Below, one piece after another: positions 34,585-43,600 of a stretch of 52,319 nucleotides of DNA (position 1 is the stretch's first letter; the number at the start of each line of letters is the position of its first letter). Source of the DNA: an uncultured Faecalibacterium sp. (GTDB taxonomy: Bacteria > Bacillota > Clostridia > Oscillospirales > Ruminococcaceae); assembly GCA_934518555.1 (NCBI GenBank), contig CAKSXW010000009.1, forward strand, positions 1-52,319, in the 5' to 3' direction. The notes under the pieces were generated by a model. The model saw only the letters and a program-made list of their open reading frames with translations. It did no database searches and was not told the DNA's origin. Position numbers and translations under genes: made by a program.

Positions 34585-34613
34585 ATTGTAGCGTAGAAGG
34601 GCACTCTTTACAA
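34585..34613 (-). promoter_or_regulatory. Promoter of the flavoprotein gene, overlapping the lysR promoter
   Basis: On the minus strand: TTGTAA (plus 34608-34613), 17-nt spacer, TACAAT (plus 34585-34590). Its -35 box occupies the same bases as the -35 box of the divergent lysR promoter. Confidence 0.8.
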
Positions 34614-34635
34614 TTCGAGTTCTTCATATTATAAT
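34607..34635 (+). promoter_or_regulatory. Promoter of the lysR gene, overlapping the flavoprotein promoter
   Basis: TTTACA (34607-34612), 17-nt spacer, TATAAT (34630-34635). Just downstream, TTAGG (34636-34640) and CCTAA (34645-34649) form a small inverted repeat that could be part of a LysR site. Confidence 0.8.
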
Positions 34636-34672
34636 TTAGGAGAACCTAATGTATTGCGGGAGGGAGAAAAGC

Positions 34673-35596
34673 ATGAACGAGAGCGCACTGGAAGGCTTTG
34701 TAAAGATCGTGGAATTGAACAGCTTTTCTACAGCAGCAGAGGCGCTGTATCTTTCCCAGTCAGCCCTTTCGCAGCAGATCCGCACCCTGGAAGGGCAATT
34801 GCAGTTTGAGCTGTTCCAGCATGTGCCGCGCCGGGTGGTGCTGACCCCGGCAGGACAGGATTTTTACCCCAAGGCAAAGCAGCTGGTGGCCCTGTATCAG
34901 CAGGCAGTATGCCATGCCCGTGCGGTGCAGCAGCAGGCAGCTCCACCGGAACGGCATTTGCTCATTGCATGGTGTCATGAAGCCATGCGGATGTTCGGGT
35001 ATGACCTGTTCTCCCTGACAAATGAGCTGTGTCTGGAGTATGCTTCCATCATGACCCAGTGTGCCAACCGCAGCGAGGTGTGGCGCAGCCTGAAAAAAGG
35101 GGATGCGGACCTCTCCTTTCAGCTGGAAAGTGCAGAGTTCTATGCACAAGGGCTGACCTTTGTGCCGCTGTTCTATGTGCCGGAGCTCTGTATCCCCATC
35201 CACCCTCCTGCAGATATGCCGGTGGCCAAACTGACTTTGGAGCAGGCATTGCAATACCGCTGGCTGCCCATCAAGGAGATGTACCAGACTGTTTACGAGA
35301 CGAGGCTGCTGCAGGAGGGAATGGACCGGGGGACAGAATTTACGCCGGTGGGCGGCATCCGCAGTGCGTCCTATGGCGGCCCGGCCCTGAAGATGGTCCC
35401 GGCGGTGTACTACCGCAGGCCGGACCTGAGCTTTGTCCGGGTGCTGGATTGGGGCAAGGGGCACCGATTTGGCGTCGTGCTGGGGCAAAAGCGTGAGGAC
35501 CCCTTGGTGATGGCCTATGTCCACGCTTTGCAGCAGCAGCTGCCGCCCCTTTCCGAAAAGCTGTTCGGCATGAAGCTGGAAGTGGTGGAGGAATAA
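34673..35596 (+). CDS. LysR-family transcriptional regulator
   Basis: The 307-residue protein has the LysR winged helix at residues 1-60 (SFSTAAEALYLSQSALSQQIRTLE) and a two-lobe ligand-binding domain after it. ATG 34673 has GGAGGGAG about 6 nt upstream and gives the typical N-terminus; the ATG at 34649 would add 8 residues and lies almost at the transcription start. The divergent flavoprotein reductase gene is the likely target, the ligand probably being its electron acceptor or a related compound. That is inference from the divergent arrangement usual for LysR regulators. Confidence 0.88.
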   Translation: MNESALEGFVKIVELNSFSTAAEALYLSQSALSQQIRTLEGQLQFELFQHVPRRVVLTPAGQDFYPKAKQLVALYQQAVCHARAVQQQAAPPERHLLIAWCHEAMRMFGYDLFSLTNELCLEYASIMTQCANRSEVWRSLKKGDADLSFQLESAEFYAQGLTFVPLFYVPELCIPIHPPADMPVAKLTLEQALQYRWLPIKEMYQTVYETRLLQEGMDRGTEFTPVGGIRSASYGGPALKMVPAVYYRRPDLSFVRVLDWGKGHRFGVVLGQKREDPLVMAYVHALQQQLPPLSEKLFGMKLEVVEE

Positions 35597-35600
35597 AAAA

Positions 35601-35642
35601 CAAGAGCACCTGCTGCCCTTAAAAAGGCGGCAGGTGCTCTTG
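35601..35642. terminator. Bidirectional terminator between lysR and the ABC exporter operon
   Basis: Perfect 13-bp outer stem CAAGAGCACCTGC / GCAGGTGCTCTTG. The A-run at 35595-35600 gives the minus strand a good T-tract; the plus-strand T-tract is weak. Confidence 0.8.
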
Positions 35643-35667
35643 TTGCAGTTATAAGTTGCAGTTATAA
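35642..35667. repeat. Tandem 13-bp duplication
   Basis: GTTGCAGTTATAA occurs twice head to tail (35642-35654, 35655-35667) just after the terminator. It looks like a recent slippage duplication. Confidence 0.6.
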
Positions 35668-35684
35668 TACGATGACAGGTGTTT

Positions 35685-37496
35685 TTAATCCACCACGTCC
35701 TCAAATTGGCTGTTGTACAGCTCGGCGTAGAAGCCGCCGGCCTCGATCAGCTGGTCGTGGGTGCCCTGTTCTACGATGTCGCCGTCCCGCATCACCAGGA
35801 TCAGGTCGGCGTCCTTGATGGTGGACAGGCGGTGAGCGATGACAAAGCTGGTGCGGCCCTCCATCAGCCGGTCCATGGCGGTCTGGATCCGCTGCTCGGT
35901 CCGGGTGTCCACGCTGCTGGTGGCCTCGTCCAGGATCAGGATGCGGTTGTCTGCCAGGATGGCCCGGGCAATGGTCAGCAGCTGCTTCTGGCCCTGGCTC
36001 ACATTGGAGGCGTCCTCGTTCAGCTCCATCTGGTAGCCGCCGGGCAGGGTGCGGATAAAGTGGTCGGCGTTGGCAGCCTTGGCAGCAGCCACCACTTCCT
36101 CGTCGGTGGCATCCAGGCGGCCGTAGCGGATGTTCTCCATAATGGTGCCCTTGAACAGCCAGGTATCCTGCAGCACCATGCCAAAGCCCTCTCGCAGGGC
36201 ACTGCGGTCAAAGTCCCGTACATCGTGGCCGTTCAGGGTGATGGAACCAGCGTCCACGTCGTAAAACCGCATCAGCAGCTTGACCATGGTGGTCTTGCCT
36301 GCACCGGTGGGGCCTACGATGGCCACCTTCTGGCCGGGGCGCACACTGCAGCTGAAGTCATGGATGACGGTCTTTTCCGGGGTGTAGCCGAAGCGCACAT
36401 GGTCAAAGGTGACCTGGCCGTCGATGCAGGCGGGGTCAGCCCGGTGGGCCGGGTCTGCCAGCTGGGCCTCCTCCGGCTCGTTCAAAAACTCAAACACACG
36501 CTCGGCAGCAGCAGCCATGCTCTGCAGCATATTGGACACCTGAGAAAGCTGCTGGATGGGCTGGGTAAAGTTTTTGACGTACTGGATAAAGGCCTGGATG
36601 TCGCCAATGGTAATGAGGCCCCCGGCGGCAAAAATGCTGCCGATGATGGCCACTGCCACATAGCCCAGGTTACCCACAAAGTTCATGATGGGCATCATCA
36701 GGCCCGAGAGGAACTGGCTCTTCCAGGCGGATTCATAGAGCTTGTCGTTGGCAGCGTTGAAGTCTGCCAGCACCACGGCCTCCCGGTTGAAGGCCTTGAC
36801 CACGTTGTGGCCGGCATAGACTTCCTCCACCTGGCCGTTGACCACGCCCAGGGTGGCCTGCTGGGCCTTAAAGTACTTTTGGCTGAACATGACCACCACC
36901 AGCACCAAGGCCAGGGAGACGGGCAGGATCAGCAGGGCGATGAGGGTCATGCGAGGGCTGATGGACAGCATCATGATCAGCACACCGATCATGGTGGTGA
37001 CGCTGGTGATCAGCTGGGTGATGCTCTGGTTCAGGCTCTGGCCCAGGGTGTCCACGTCGTTGGTAATGCGGGAAAGCACCTCGCCTACGGTGCGCTTTTC
37101 AAAGTAAGCCAGGGGCAGGCGGTTGATCTTCTGGCTGATCTGGCGGCGGAAGTCGTAGCACACCTTCTGGGAAAGGCCGGTCATAAGCCAGCCCTGGATA
37201 AAGCTGAAGGCACTGCTCAGCAGGTACATCCCCAGCAAAAACAGCAGCACCCGGCCGATATACACAAAGTCGATGCTGCCGGTGCCCCGGAGCTTGGCGA
37301 TCCAGCCGGTGGCCAGGGCGGTGGTGGCTTTGGCCAGCACCTTGGGCCCGGCAATATTAAAGATGGTGGACAAAACGGCAAAGAGCATGGCGGTGATCAG
37401 GGGCAGCTTGTAGTGGCCCATGGTGCCAATCAGCTGCCGCACAGTGCCTTTAAAGTCCTTGGCCCGTTCCGTAGTGGGGCGTCCGTGTCTGGGCAT
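35685..37496 (-). CDS. ABC exporter half-transporter, catalytic partner of a heterodimer
   Basis: The 603-residue protein has six membrane segments (about residues 30-325) and a C-terminal ATPase: Walker A GPTGAGKTT (395-403), Walker B ILILDEATS with catalytic E524, and the switch H555 in IAHRLSTI. Its signature motif is degenerate (VSQGQ at 499-503 for LSGGQ). With the partner encoded upstream, whose Walker B and His switch are altered, this matches heterodimeric exporters of the TM287/288 or BmrCD kind, with one working ATP site. Substrates are probably drugs or peptides. It follows the partner by 1 nt, with AAAGGAGGG before its ATG. Confidence 0.92.
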   Translation of the reverse strand: MPRHGRPTTERAKDFKGTVRQLIGTMGHYKLPLITAMLFAVLSTIFNIAGPKVLAKATTALATGWIAKLRGTGSIDFVYIGRVLLFLLGMYLLSSAFSFIQGWLMTGLSQKVCYDFRRQISQKINRLPLAYFEKRTVGEVLSRITNDVDTLGQSLNQSITQLITSVTTMIGVLIMMLSISPRMTLIALLILPVSLALVLVVVMFSQKYFKAQQATLGVVNGQVEEVYAGHNVVKAFNREAVVLADFNAANDKLYESAWKSQFLSGLMMPIMNFVGNLGYVAVAIIGSIFAAGGLITIGDIQAFIQYVKNFTQPIQQLSQVSNMLQSMAAAAERVFEFLNEPEEAQLADPAHRADPACIDGQVTFDHVRFGYTPEKTVIHDFSCSVRPGQKVAIVGPTGAGKTTMVKLLMRFYDVDAGSITLNGHDVRDFDRSALREGFGMVLQDTWLFKGTIMENIRYGRLDATDEEVVAAAKAANADHFIRTLPGGYQMELNEDASNVSQGQKQLLTIARAILADNRILILDEATSSVDTRTEQRIQTAMDRLMEGRTSFVIAHRLSTIKDADLILVMRDGDIVEQGTHDQLIEAGGFYAELYNSQFEDVVD

Positions 37497-37497
37497 A

Positions 37498-39789
37498 TCA
37501 CTCGCCCTCCTTTCCGGTATGCAGAGATCCCAGGTCCAGTTCCTTCTGGCTCAGCTGGCTGCGTGCGATCTCCTGGTAGGCCGGGCAGCTGGCCATCAGC
37601 TGGGCATGGGTGCCCTTGCCTACCAAGCGGCCCTCGTCCAGCACCAGGATCTGGTTGGCGTGGAGCACCGTGGAGATGCGCTGTGCCACCAGGATGACGG
37701 TGGCGTTGTCGGTCTGGGCCTTCAGGGCCCGGCGCAGGGTCACGTCGGTCTTGTAGTCCAGGGCCGAGAAGCTGTCGTCAAACAGGTAGATCCGGGGGTT
37801 TTTGGCAATGGCCCGGGCAATGGACAGCCGCTGCTTCTGGCCGCCGGATACGTTGGAGCCGCCCTGGGCAATGGGGCTCTGGTAGCCCTCCGGTTTGGCC
37901 TGGATAAACTCCGTGGCCTGGGCAATGGCGGCGGCCTTTTCCACGTCGGCATCGGTGATGTGCTCGCCGCCGAACTTCAGGTTCGAGTCGATGGTGCCGC
38001 TGAACAGCACACCCTTCTGGGGCACATAGCCCAGCAGGTCGTGGAGCTGTGCCTGGGGCATCTGGCGCACATCCACGCCGTCCACCGTCACGCTGCCGCC
38101 GGTCACATCGTAGAACCGGGGGATCAGGTTCAGCAGGGTGGATTTGCCGCAGCCGGTGGAACCGATGATGGCAGTGGTCTCGCCGGGCTTGGCGGTAAAG
38201 CTGATGTGCTCCAGGGCATCGCTGTCGGCACCGGGGTACCGGAAGCTCACGTCCCGGAACTCCACCACGCCCTGCCAGTCAGAACGGTTGTTGGCAGCCT
38301 GGGCGTCAGCCGGGGCCGGGTCATGGATGGTGGCAGGGGTACGCAGCACCTCGTCGATGCGGTCGGCGGCCACCCCGGCCCGGGGCAGCATCACCGACAC
38401 CATGGCCAGCATCAAAAAGGACATGACGATCTGCATGGTGTAGGTGATAAAGGCGATCATCTCGCCTACCTGCATGGTTCCGGCGTCCATGGCCTTGCCG
38501 CCAAACCAGACGATGAGCAGGCTGGTGCCGTTCATGATCAGGGTCATAAAGGGCATCATGGCCACCATGGCACGGTTGGTGAACAGCTGGGTGCCCATCA
38601 GGTCCCGGTTGGCCTTATCAAAGCGCTGCTCCTCAAAGGACTCCCGGCTGAAGGCACGCACCGGCATAATGCCCGTCAAAATTTCACGGCTCACCAGATT
38701 CAGCCGGTCCACCAGCTTTTGCATGACCTTGAATTTGGGCATGGCTACGTTCATCAGGAACAGCAGCAATAGCAGCAGCAGGCCTACATCCAGCACCACG
38801 ATCCAGGAAAGGCCCGACCGGCTGCCTACCACATGGAGCACACCGCCAATGCCCAGAATGGGGGCGTAGGCCACCATCCGCAGCAGCATGACGCAGACGA
38901 ACTGCACCTGCTGGATGTCGTTGGTGGTACGGGTGATGAGGGAAGCAGTGGAAAAGTTTTCGATCTCGGCGTTGGAAAAGCGGATGACGGCAGAGAAGGT
39001 CTCTCGCCGCAGGTCCCGGCCAATGGCAGCAGACACCCGGGAGGCCAAAAAGCCCACGGCCACGGCTACCGCCACCATCAGCAGGGTGAGGCCCAGCATC
39101 TGGCCGCCTACCTTATAAAGGTAACGCATCTGGACGCTGTGGGCCACCCCCTGGGCCTCGTATTCCAGCCCCACCAGCAGCAGAGCCTGGCTTTTCAGGC
39201 TTTCCCGGGTGGTGCTGTCCAGCTGGTCCAGGGCGCTTTCCAGCTGCTGGCGCAGGGCCTTCTGGTCAAAGCCGGGCATCTGGCTCAGGGCGGCAAACTG
39301 GGTGCACACCGTGTCCAGGTCCTCTGCCGTGGGGGCAACGGTCTGGGCATCCCCAGAGGCAGCAGGCATCTGGGCAAGGCCGGTCATGGCCATGGAGCTT
39401 TGCCCGGCAGGGGCGTTGGCGGCCTGGGCGGCAGCCATATACAGCACGATGTCCGGGGTGGCAACTGCTTCCTCCAGGGCCTGGCGCTGGGTGTCGGTCA
39501 GGTCGCTACGGAGCTGCAGCACCCCGTCGTCCTGCGTATCATACTGGTAGGCGTCCTGCAGGGCCTGGGCGTCGGCAGGGTCCATCAGCAGGCACAGAGC
39601 TTCCAGGGTGCTCTGGCGCACCGTGGCAGGCAGGGGGCTTTCAATGCCGCCCTGCTGGATGCCGGTGTCCACGATCTTGCTGGTGTAATCCGGCAGCGAA
39701 AGATCGCAGTAGGCCTGCACAAACAGCAAAGCGAACACCACCAGGCAGACAGCCCAGTGCCGGGCCAGCTGCTTAAAGATCTTGATCAT
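37498..39789 (-). CDS. ABC exporter half-transporter with degenerate ATP site and large extracellular insert
   Basis: This 763-residue half-transporter is about 180 residues longer than its partner. The extra part lies between the first two membrane helices (about residues 35-225), is hydrophilic and rich in A, Q, D and T, and should face outside. The ATPase has Walker A GSTGCGKST (about 545), a good signature VSGGQ, but Walker B IYLFDDSFS (Asp for the catalytic Glu) and VAQRISTV (Gln for the switch His). So its own Walker site is the degenerate one. Its ATG lies within the end of the MarR gene (17-nt overlap), with AAGGAGG as ribosome site, so the three genes are coupled. Confidence 0.92.
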   Translation of the reverse strand: MIKIFKQLARHWAVCLVVFALLFVQAYCDLSLPDYTSKIVDTGIQQGGIESPLPATVRQSTLEALCLLMDPADAQALQDAYQYDTQDDGVLQLRSDLTDTQRQALEEAVATPDIVLYMAAAQAANAPAGQSSMAMTGLAQMPAASGDAQTVAPTAEDLDTVCTQFAALSQMPGFDQKALRQQLESALDQLDSTTRESLKSQALLLVGLEYEAQGVAHSVQMRYLYKVGGQMLGLTLLMVAVAVAVGFLASRVSAAIGRDLRRETFSAVIRFSNAEIENFSTASLITRTTNDIQQVQFVCVMLLRMVAYAPILGIGGVLHVVGSRSGLSWIVVLDVGLLLLLLLFLMNVAMPKFKVMQKLVDRLNLVSREILTGIMPVRAFSRESFEEQRFDKANRDLMGTQLFTNRAMVAMMPFMTLIMNGTSLLIVWFGGKAMDAGTMQVGEMIAFITYTMQIVMSFLMLAMVSVMLPRAGVAADRIDEVLRTPATIHDPAPADAQAANNRSDWQGVVEFRDVSFRYPGADSDALEHISFTAKPGETTAIIGSTGCGKSTLLNLIPRFYDVTGGSVTVDGVDVRQMPQAQLHDLLGYVPQKGVLFSGTIDSNLKFGGEHITDADVEKAAAIAQATEFIQAKPEGYQSPIAQGGSNVSGGQKQRLSIARAIAKNPRIYLFDDSFSALDYKTDVTLRRALKAQTDNATVILVAQRISTVLHANQILVLDEGRLVGKGTHAQLMASCPAYQEIARSQLSQKELDLGSLHTGKEGE

Positions 39790-40282
39790 GGTCGGGTCCT
39801 CCTTTTGGGTCTTGGGTGCGTGCGGCGTTCTCGGCCAAAATGGCCTCCATCAGCGCACTGCGAAGGGCGTTCATCTGGGCCACCTGCTGGGGTTCCAGCC
39901 GGGCCATCACGCAGGAAAAATAATCGCTGAGGGCCTGCTCACACTGGCGGCAGGCCTGGTAGCCTTGGGGGGTCAGCCGCACCAGGGTTTTGCGGCGGTC
40001 GGCAGGGTCCGGCTCCCGTACCACGGTGCCGTCCTGCTCCATGAGCCGCAGCCCTCGGGAGACGGCAGGCAAGGGCTGGTGCACCTCCCGGGCCAGGTCC
40101 GAGACGTAAATGGCACCGTCCCGGCCATGGCAGTTGATGGCGTGCAGCAGGCTTTCCAGCATATTAAAGTGGCACTTGGGGCTGTGGGCCAGTGCCGACC
40201 GCATCCCCACCTTGGCAGCTTTGACGATCTGCCCGATGGAGTGACACACCTCCCGGAAACTGGGGGCAGTGGGTTCTGGCAT
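39773..40282 (-). CDS. MarR-family transcriptional regulator
   Basis: The 169-residue protein has the MarR winged helix around residues 50-115 (YVSDLAREVHQPLPAVSRGLRLMEQDGTV, then RKTLVRLTPQG). It is the first gene of the exporter operon and overlaps the next gene. A palindromic site sits just downstream of its -10 box, so it probably represses itself and the exporter until an inducer, perhaps an exported compound, binds. ATG 40282 follows AAGGAGG. Confidence 0.92.
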   Translation of the reverse strand: MPEPTAPSFREVCHSIGQIVKAAKVGMRSALAHSPKCHFNMLESLLHAINCHGRDGAIYVSDLAREVHQPLPAVSRGLRLMEQDGTVVREPDPADRRKTLVRLTPQGYQACRQCEQALSDYFSCVMARLEPQQVAQMNALRSALMEAILAENAARTQDPKGGPDHDQDL

Positions 40283-40306
40283 GAAAGGTCCTCCTTGTTG
40301 GATTAC

Positions 40307-40328
40307 TTAACAGGTGTTAACTGTTAAC
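40307..40328. promoter_or_regulatory. Candidate MarR operator
   Basis: TTAACA-GG-TGTTAA (40307-40320) overlaps GTTAAC-T-GTTAAC (40316-40328). These overlapping palindromes begin about where transcription should start for the marR promoter, an effective repression position. Confidence 0.65.
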
Positions 40329-40336
40329 GTTTGATA

Positions 40337-40365
40337 ATAATATTCCTGCCCAGCGAAAAAAGCAA
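40337..40365 (-). promoter_or_regulatory. Promoter of the marR-ABC exporter operon
   Basis: On the minus strand: TTGCTT (plus 40360-40365), 17-nt spacer, TATTAT (plus 40337-40342). Confidence 0.7.
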
Positions 40366-40440
40366 GGGGAACGGGAAATATTCAATAAAAGTTCACAAAT
40401 GTGAACCCTTGGCCCGGGGCGGCAAAACCCCTGCATTCTG

Positions 40441-40469
40441 TTGAAACAACAGGAAAAATGTGGTATAAT
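40441..40469 (+). promoter_or_regulatory. Promoter of the surface protein/sortase operon
   Basis: TTGAAA (40441-40446), 17-nt spacer, TATAAT (40464-40469) with an extended TGG. Transcription should begin near 40476, almost 190 nt before the first gene. Confidence 0.82.
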
Positions 40470-40475
40470 ACTCCA

Positions 40476-40664
40476 TGTATCCGCCAATTTTTGTGTACGC
40501 TATTGTTGCACAACTGGGGCTGGGAAAAGCCCCTTTTCGGCGGCAGCATGGGCAAAAGGGGCGGCGGCCCCAGAGAGAGCATAAAAACCAACGCAGAAAT
40601 GCAGAAATCATAAAAACGCTGGATCGGTGGGGACCGATGAGCGTTGCGGCAGTGAGGAGAGACT
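40476..40664 (+). other. Long structured leader of the surface protein operon
   Basis: No gene with a ribosome site is visible here. CCGCC (about 40482) can pair with GGCGG (about 40540), GGGGCT/AGCCCC forms a local hairpin, and a two-part hairpin lies right before the ribosome site: AACGCT (40615-40620) with AGCGTT (40640-40645), and ATCGGT (40623-40628) with ACCGAT (40633-40638) around a GGGG loop. This looks like a regulatory leader acting on translation. I could not match it to a known riboswitch. Confidence 0.5.
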
Positions 40665-43600
40665 ATGAAGGAAATCATCCAGGCATTCACGGAACGGTTC
40701 CGCAAAGAGCACCACTGGGCACGGCGATACACCGCTGTGATGCTGGTGCTGGCGCTGCTGACGGTGCTGCTGGTCAACTGGCAGCTCCGCAGCGAGGGCA
40801 TCTCCATGACGGCAGACTACCAGTGCGGCTATGAGGAGCACCAGCATACCCAGGCCTGCTACGAGTCGGTGCTGGTGTGCGGCTACGAGGAGGGCCAGCC
40901 GGAAACGGTGGAGGCCTCGGCAGACAGTACCCCCACAGAGGTGGAATACTACACCCTGGAGCCGGAGGAGCCGGAACCGGTGCTGGAGCCTCATCTCCAT
41001 ACAGAGGAGTGCTATGCAGAGCGGCTGGTGCTGGATTGCTATGAGGAGGAACACACCCACGGCGACGAGTGCTTTGACGAGGAGACCGGGGCACTGATCT
41101 GCGATAAATTTGAGCATACCCACAATGACAGCTGCTATACCGTGGAATATGATCTGATCTGCGGCCTGGAGGAGGGTCAGCTGGTGGAGCAGCCTGCCCA
41201 GGAGGAAGATCTGCAGGAGGCTCAGCGCCCGGTGGTGGACCTGCCCCAGGAGGAGCCCACGGAAACGGTGCTCCACCACCACACAGAGGCCTGCTATGCC
41301 CAGCAGCTGGTGTGCACCATCCCGGAGCACCACCACACGGTGGAGTGCCTGGCTGACGCCCAGGCCGACGTGGAAACTGCCGAGGAGTGGCAGGCGGCGG
41401 CCAGCGTGGCCCTCAGCGGCAACTGGGCCCAGGACCTGGTGACGGTGGCCCAGTCCCAGCTGGATTATAAGGAAAGCGAGAAGAACTTTAAGCTGGACAC
41501 CGAGGACCAGGAGACCCTCCGGGGCTACTCTCGCTACGGTGCCTGGTACGGCAACCCCTACGGCCACTGGGACGTGATGTTTGTGTCCTACTGCCTCCAC
41601 TTTGCCGGGGTGCCCCAGACCGCCGTGCCCCAGCGTGCCGGTGTGCAGGCCCTCCACAGTGAGCTCCGGGGCTCTCCCTGGCTTACGGATGGGGACGGCA
41701 CCACCGCCCAGGTGGGTGACCTGGTCATCTATAACCTTACCAGCACCGAGCAGGTGGTGGTAAACGAGGATGCCGGCATCGCCCTGCTGGACCTGGATAC
41801 GGGCCTGGATGCGGACACCAATGTGGACCCGGGCCTGGATGCAGAGATGGCAGTGGAAACGGCCCAGCCGGAGGTAGAGGACCGGGTGGTCACCGACGAG
41901 ACCGTGGGCATCGTGGTGGGCCTGGACCCGGATACCGGGGACCTGACGGTGATCTCCGGTGACGTGGAGGGCCAGGTGGCCCAGCTGACCCTTACCCCTG
42001 GGGAGGTCACCAGTGTGATCTCGGTGACCGGAGCCTATGCCGCCGAGACCACCGCTGGGGCCCCGGAGGACCCGACAGGTTCCCAGGAGGAGCTGGACAG
42101 CAGCTATGGCCTGCTGGAAGATGAGGAGGGCTTTGGGGCCACGGTGGAATGGGTCGGTGAGGCCCGGCAGCTGGACCCCGATGCCCCGGCACTGCTGGCA
42201 GAAACTACCGATAAGGAGGTAAAGCTGGACCCTAAGCATATCACCAAGACGGAGTTCGAGCAGGAGGTGAATGGCTCCTGGAAGCCCCTGGGGGGGAGTG
42301 AAGTGGAAAGCGGTACCAACGTGCGAGTTACCGTGTCCTACAAGCTGCCTGAAGGCACCCTGACGCCGGACCGACGGACCCTGTGCTACCAGCTGCCCGA
42401 TGCCATGAAGCCCAAGCAGGCCACCTCCGGCAATATCCTGGACGAGACCGACAACAACAAGGTCATTGGCACCTATACCATTGACACCAACGGCGTGGCG
42501 AAGCTGACCTTTGATAAAAGCGATAAGTTCACCGGCTTGGATGCCAGCGGCAACCGGGAGTTTACCGGAACCTTCCAGTTCTCCCAGAAGCTGTGGGCAG
42601 ATGATTTTGAAAATAACAAGACCATCACCTTTGAAAATGGCTTTACCCTGACCATCAAGGCGAAAAAGGCAGATATAAAGATCAGCAAAGGATACACATC
42701 TTATTGGAGTGCCTTTGAGAACAACCCCAAAAATGGCACCTTCATAAACCATTATAAGGTGACGGTGGAGAGCACCAGCGGCACCAAAGACCCGGTGTTC
42801 CTTACGGATACCCTGAATACGAATAAGGATGGCAACAGCGCTGGCGATTACCTGAAGGGCGGCACATACCTGACAAATTCCTTTAAACTCTGCAAGGTGG
42901 ATGCCTCGGGCAAAGAAACGAAAATGTCCTTTCCTGAGTACACGATCCAGAAAGACAGCAACGGCAACCCCCAGGTGGTCCTTGCAGAGCTGCCTGCGTT
43001 GGACATCGGAGAAAAGTACATCTGGTACTACGACGTTCAGCGGAACTATGCGGACTTTGACGAAATGCCCAACGGTGTCGGTACCATCTACAATACGGCA
43101 ACAGCGCAGGCAGGGGACAAAAAGGAGACGGCTGACGCATACTACACATGTAAAACTCCTCGCATTGAGAAAAAAGGCGAATACAACCCCAAGACAGGCC
43201 GCATCCAGTGGACGATCACTGTAAAGACACCTCATTCTTTTCTGGGGTCCTATATGCTGAATGGCAGCAAGATCACGGATAGCCTGCCGGAGGGTGTGCA
43301 GATCGTAGGGGATGTAAAGGTAGGCGACACCACGATATCGGCAGAGGACTTCCTGAAAGATGGCTATACCATCCCGGAGAAGTTCACGGGGACGGAGCTG
43401 ACCATCACCTTTGAGACCACCACCCCCCTGGGCGGCGGCTCGGTGACCAATAAGGCACAGATCGAGACCAAGAGCGAACATACCTTTGAGGCCAAGGATA
43501 CCGTGAACATCGGGAAAGGGGATTGGACCCTGAGCAAGGAGCTGGCCAGCAGCAGCAAGGGCCTGGCCAAATGGAATATCTCTGCCGCCAATGCGGCAGG

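Noticed and set aside
35642..35667. The 13-bp tandem duplication as a regulatory repeat
   Set aside because: It lies downstream of both converging transcription units, after the terminator, so it is more likely slippage without function.
40476..40664. Possible c-di-GMP riboswitch before the surface operon
   Set aside because: I looked for the conserved core segments of the c-di-GMP-I aptamer and did not find them. It is kept only as an unassigned leader.
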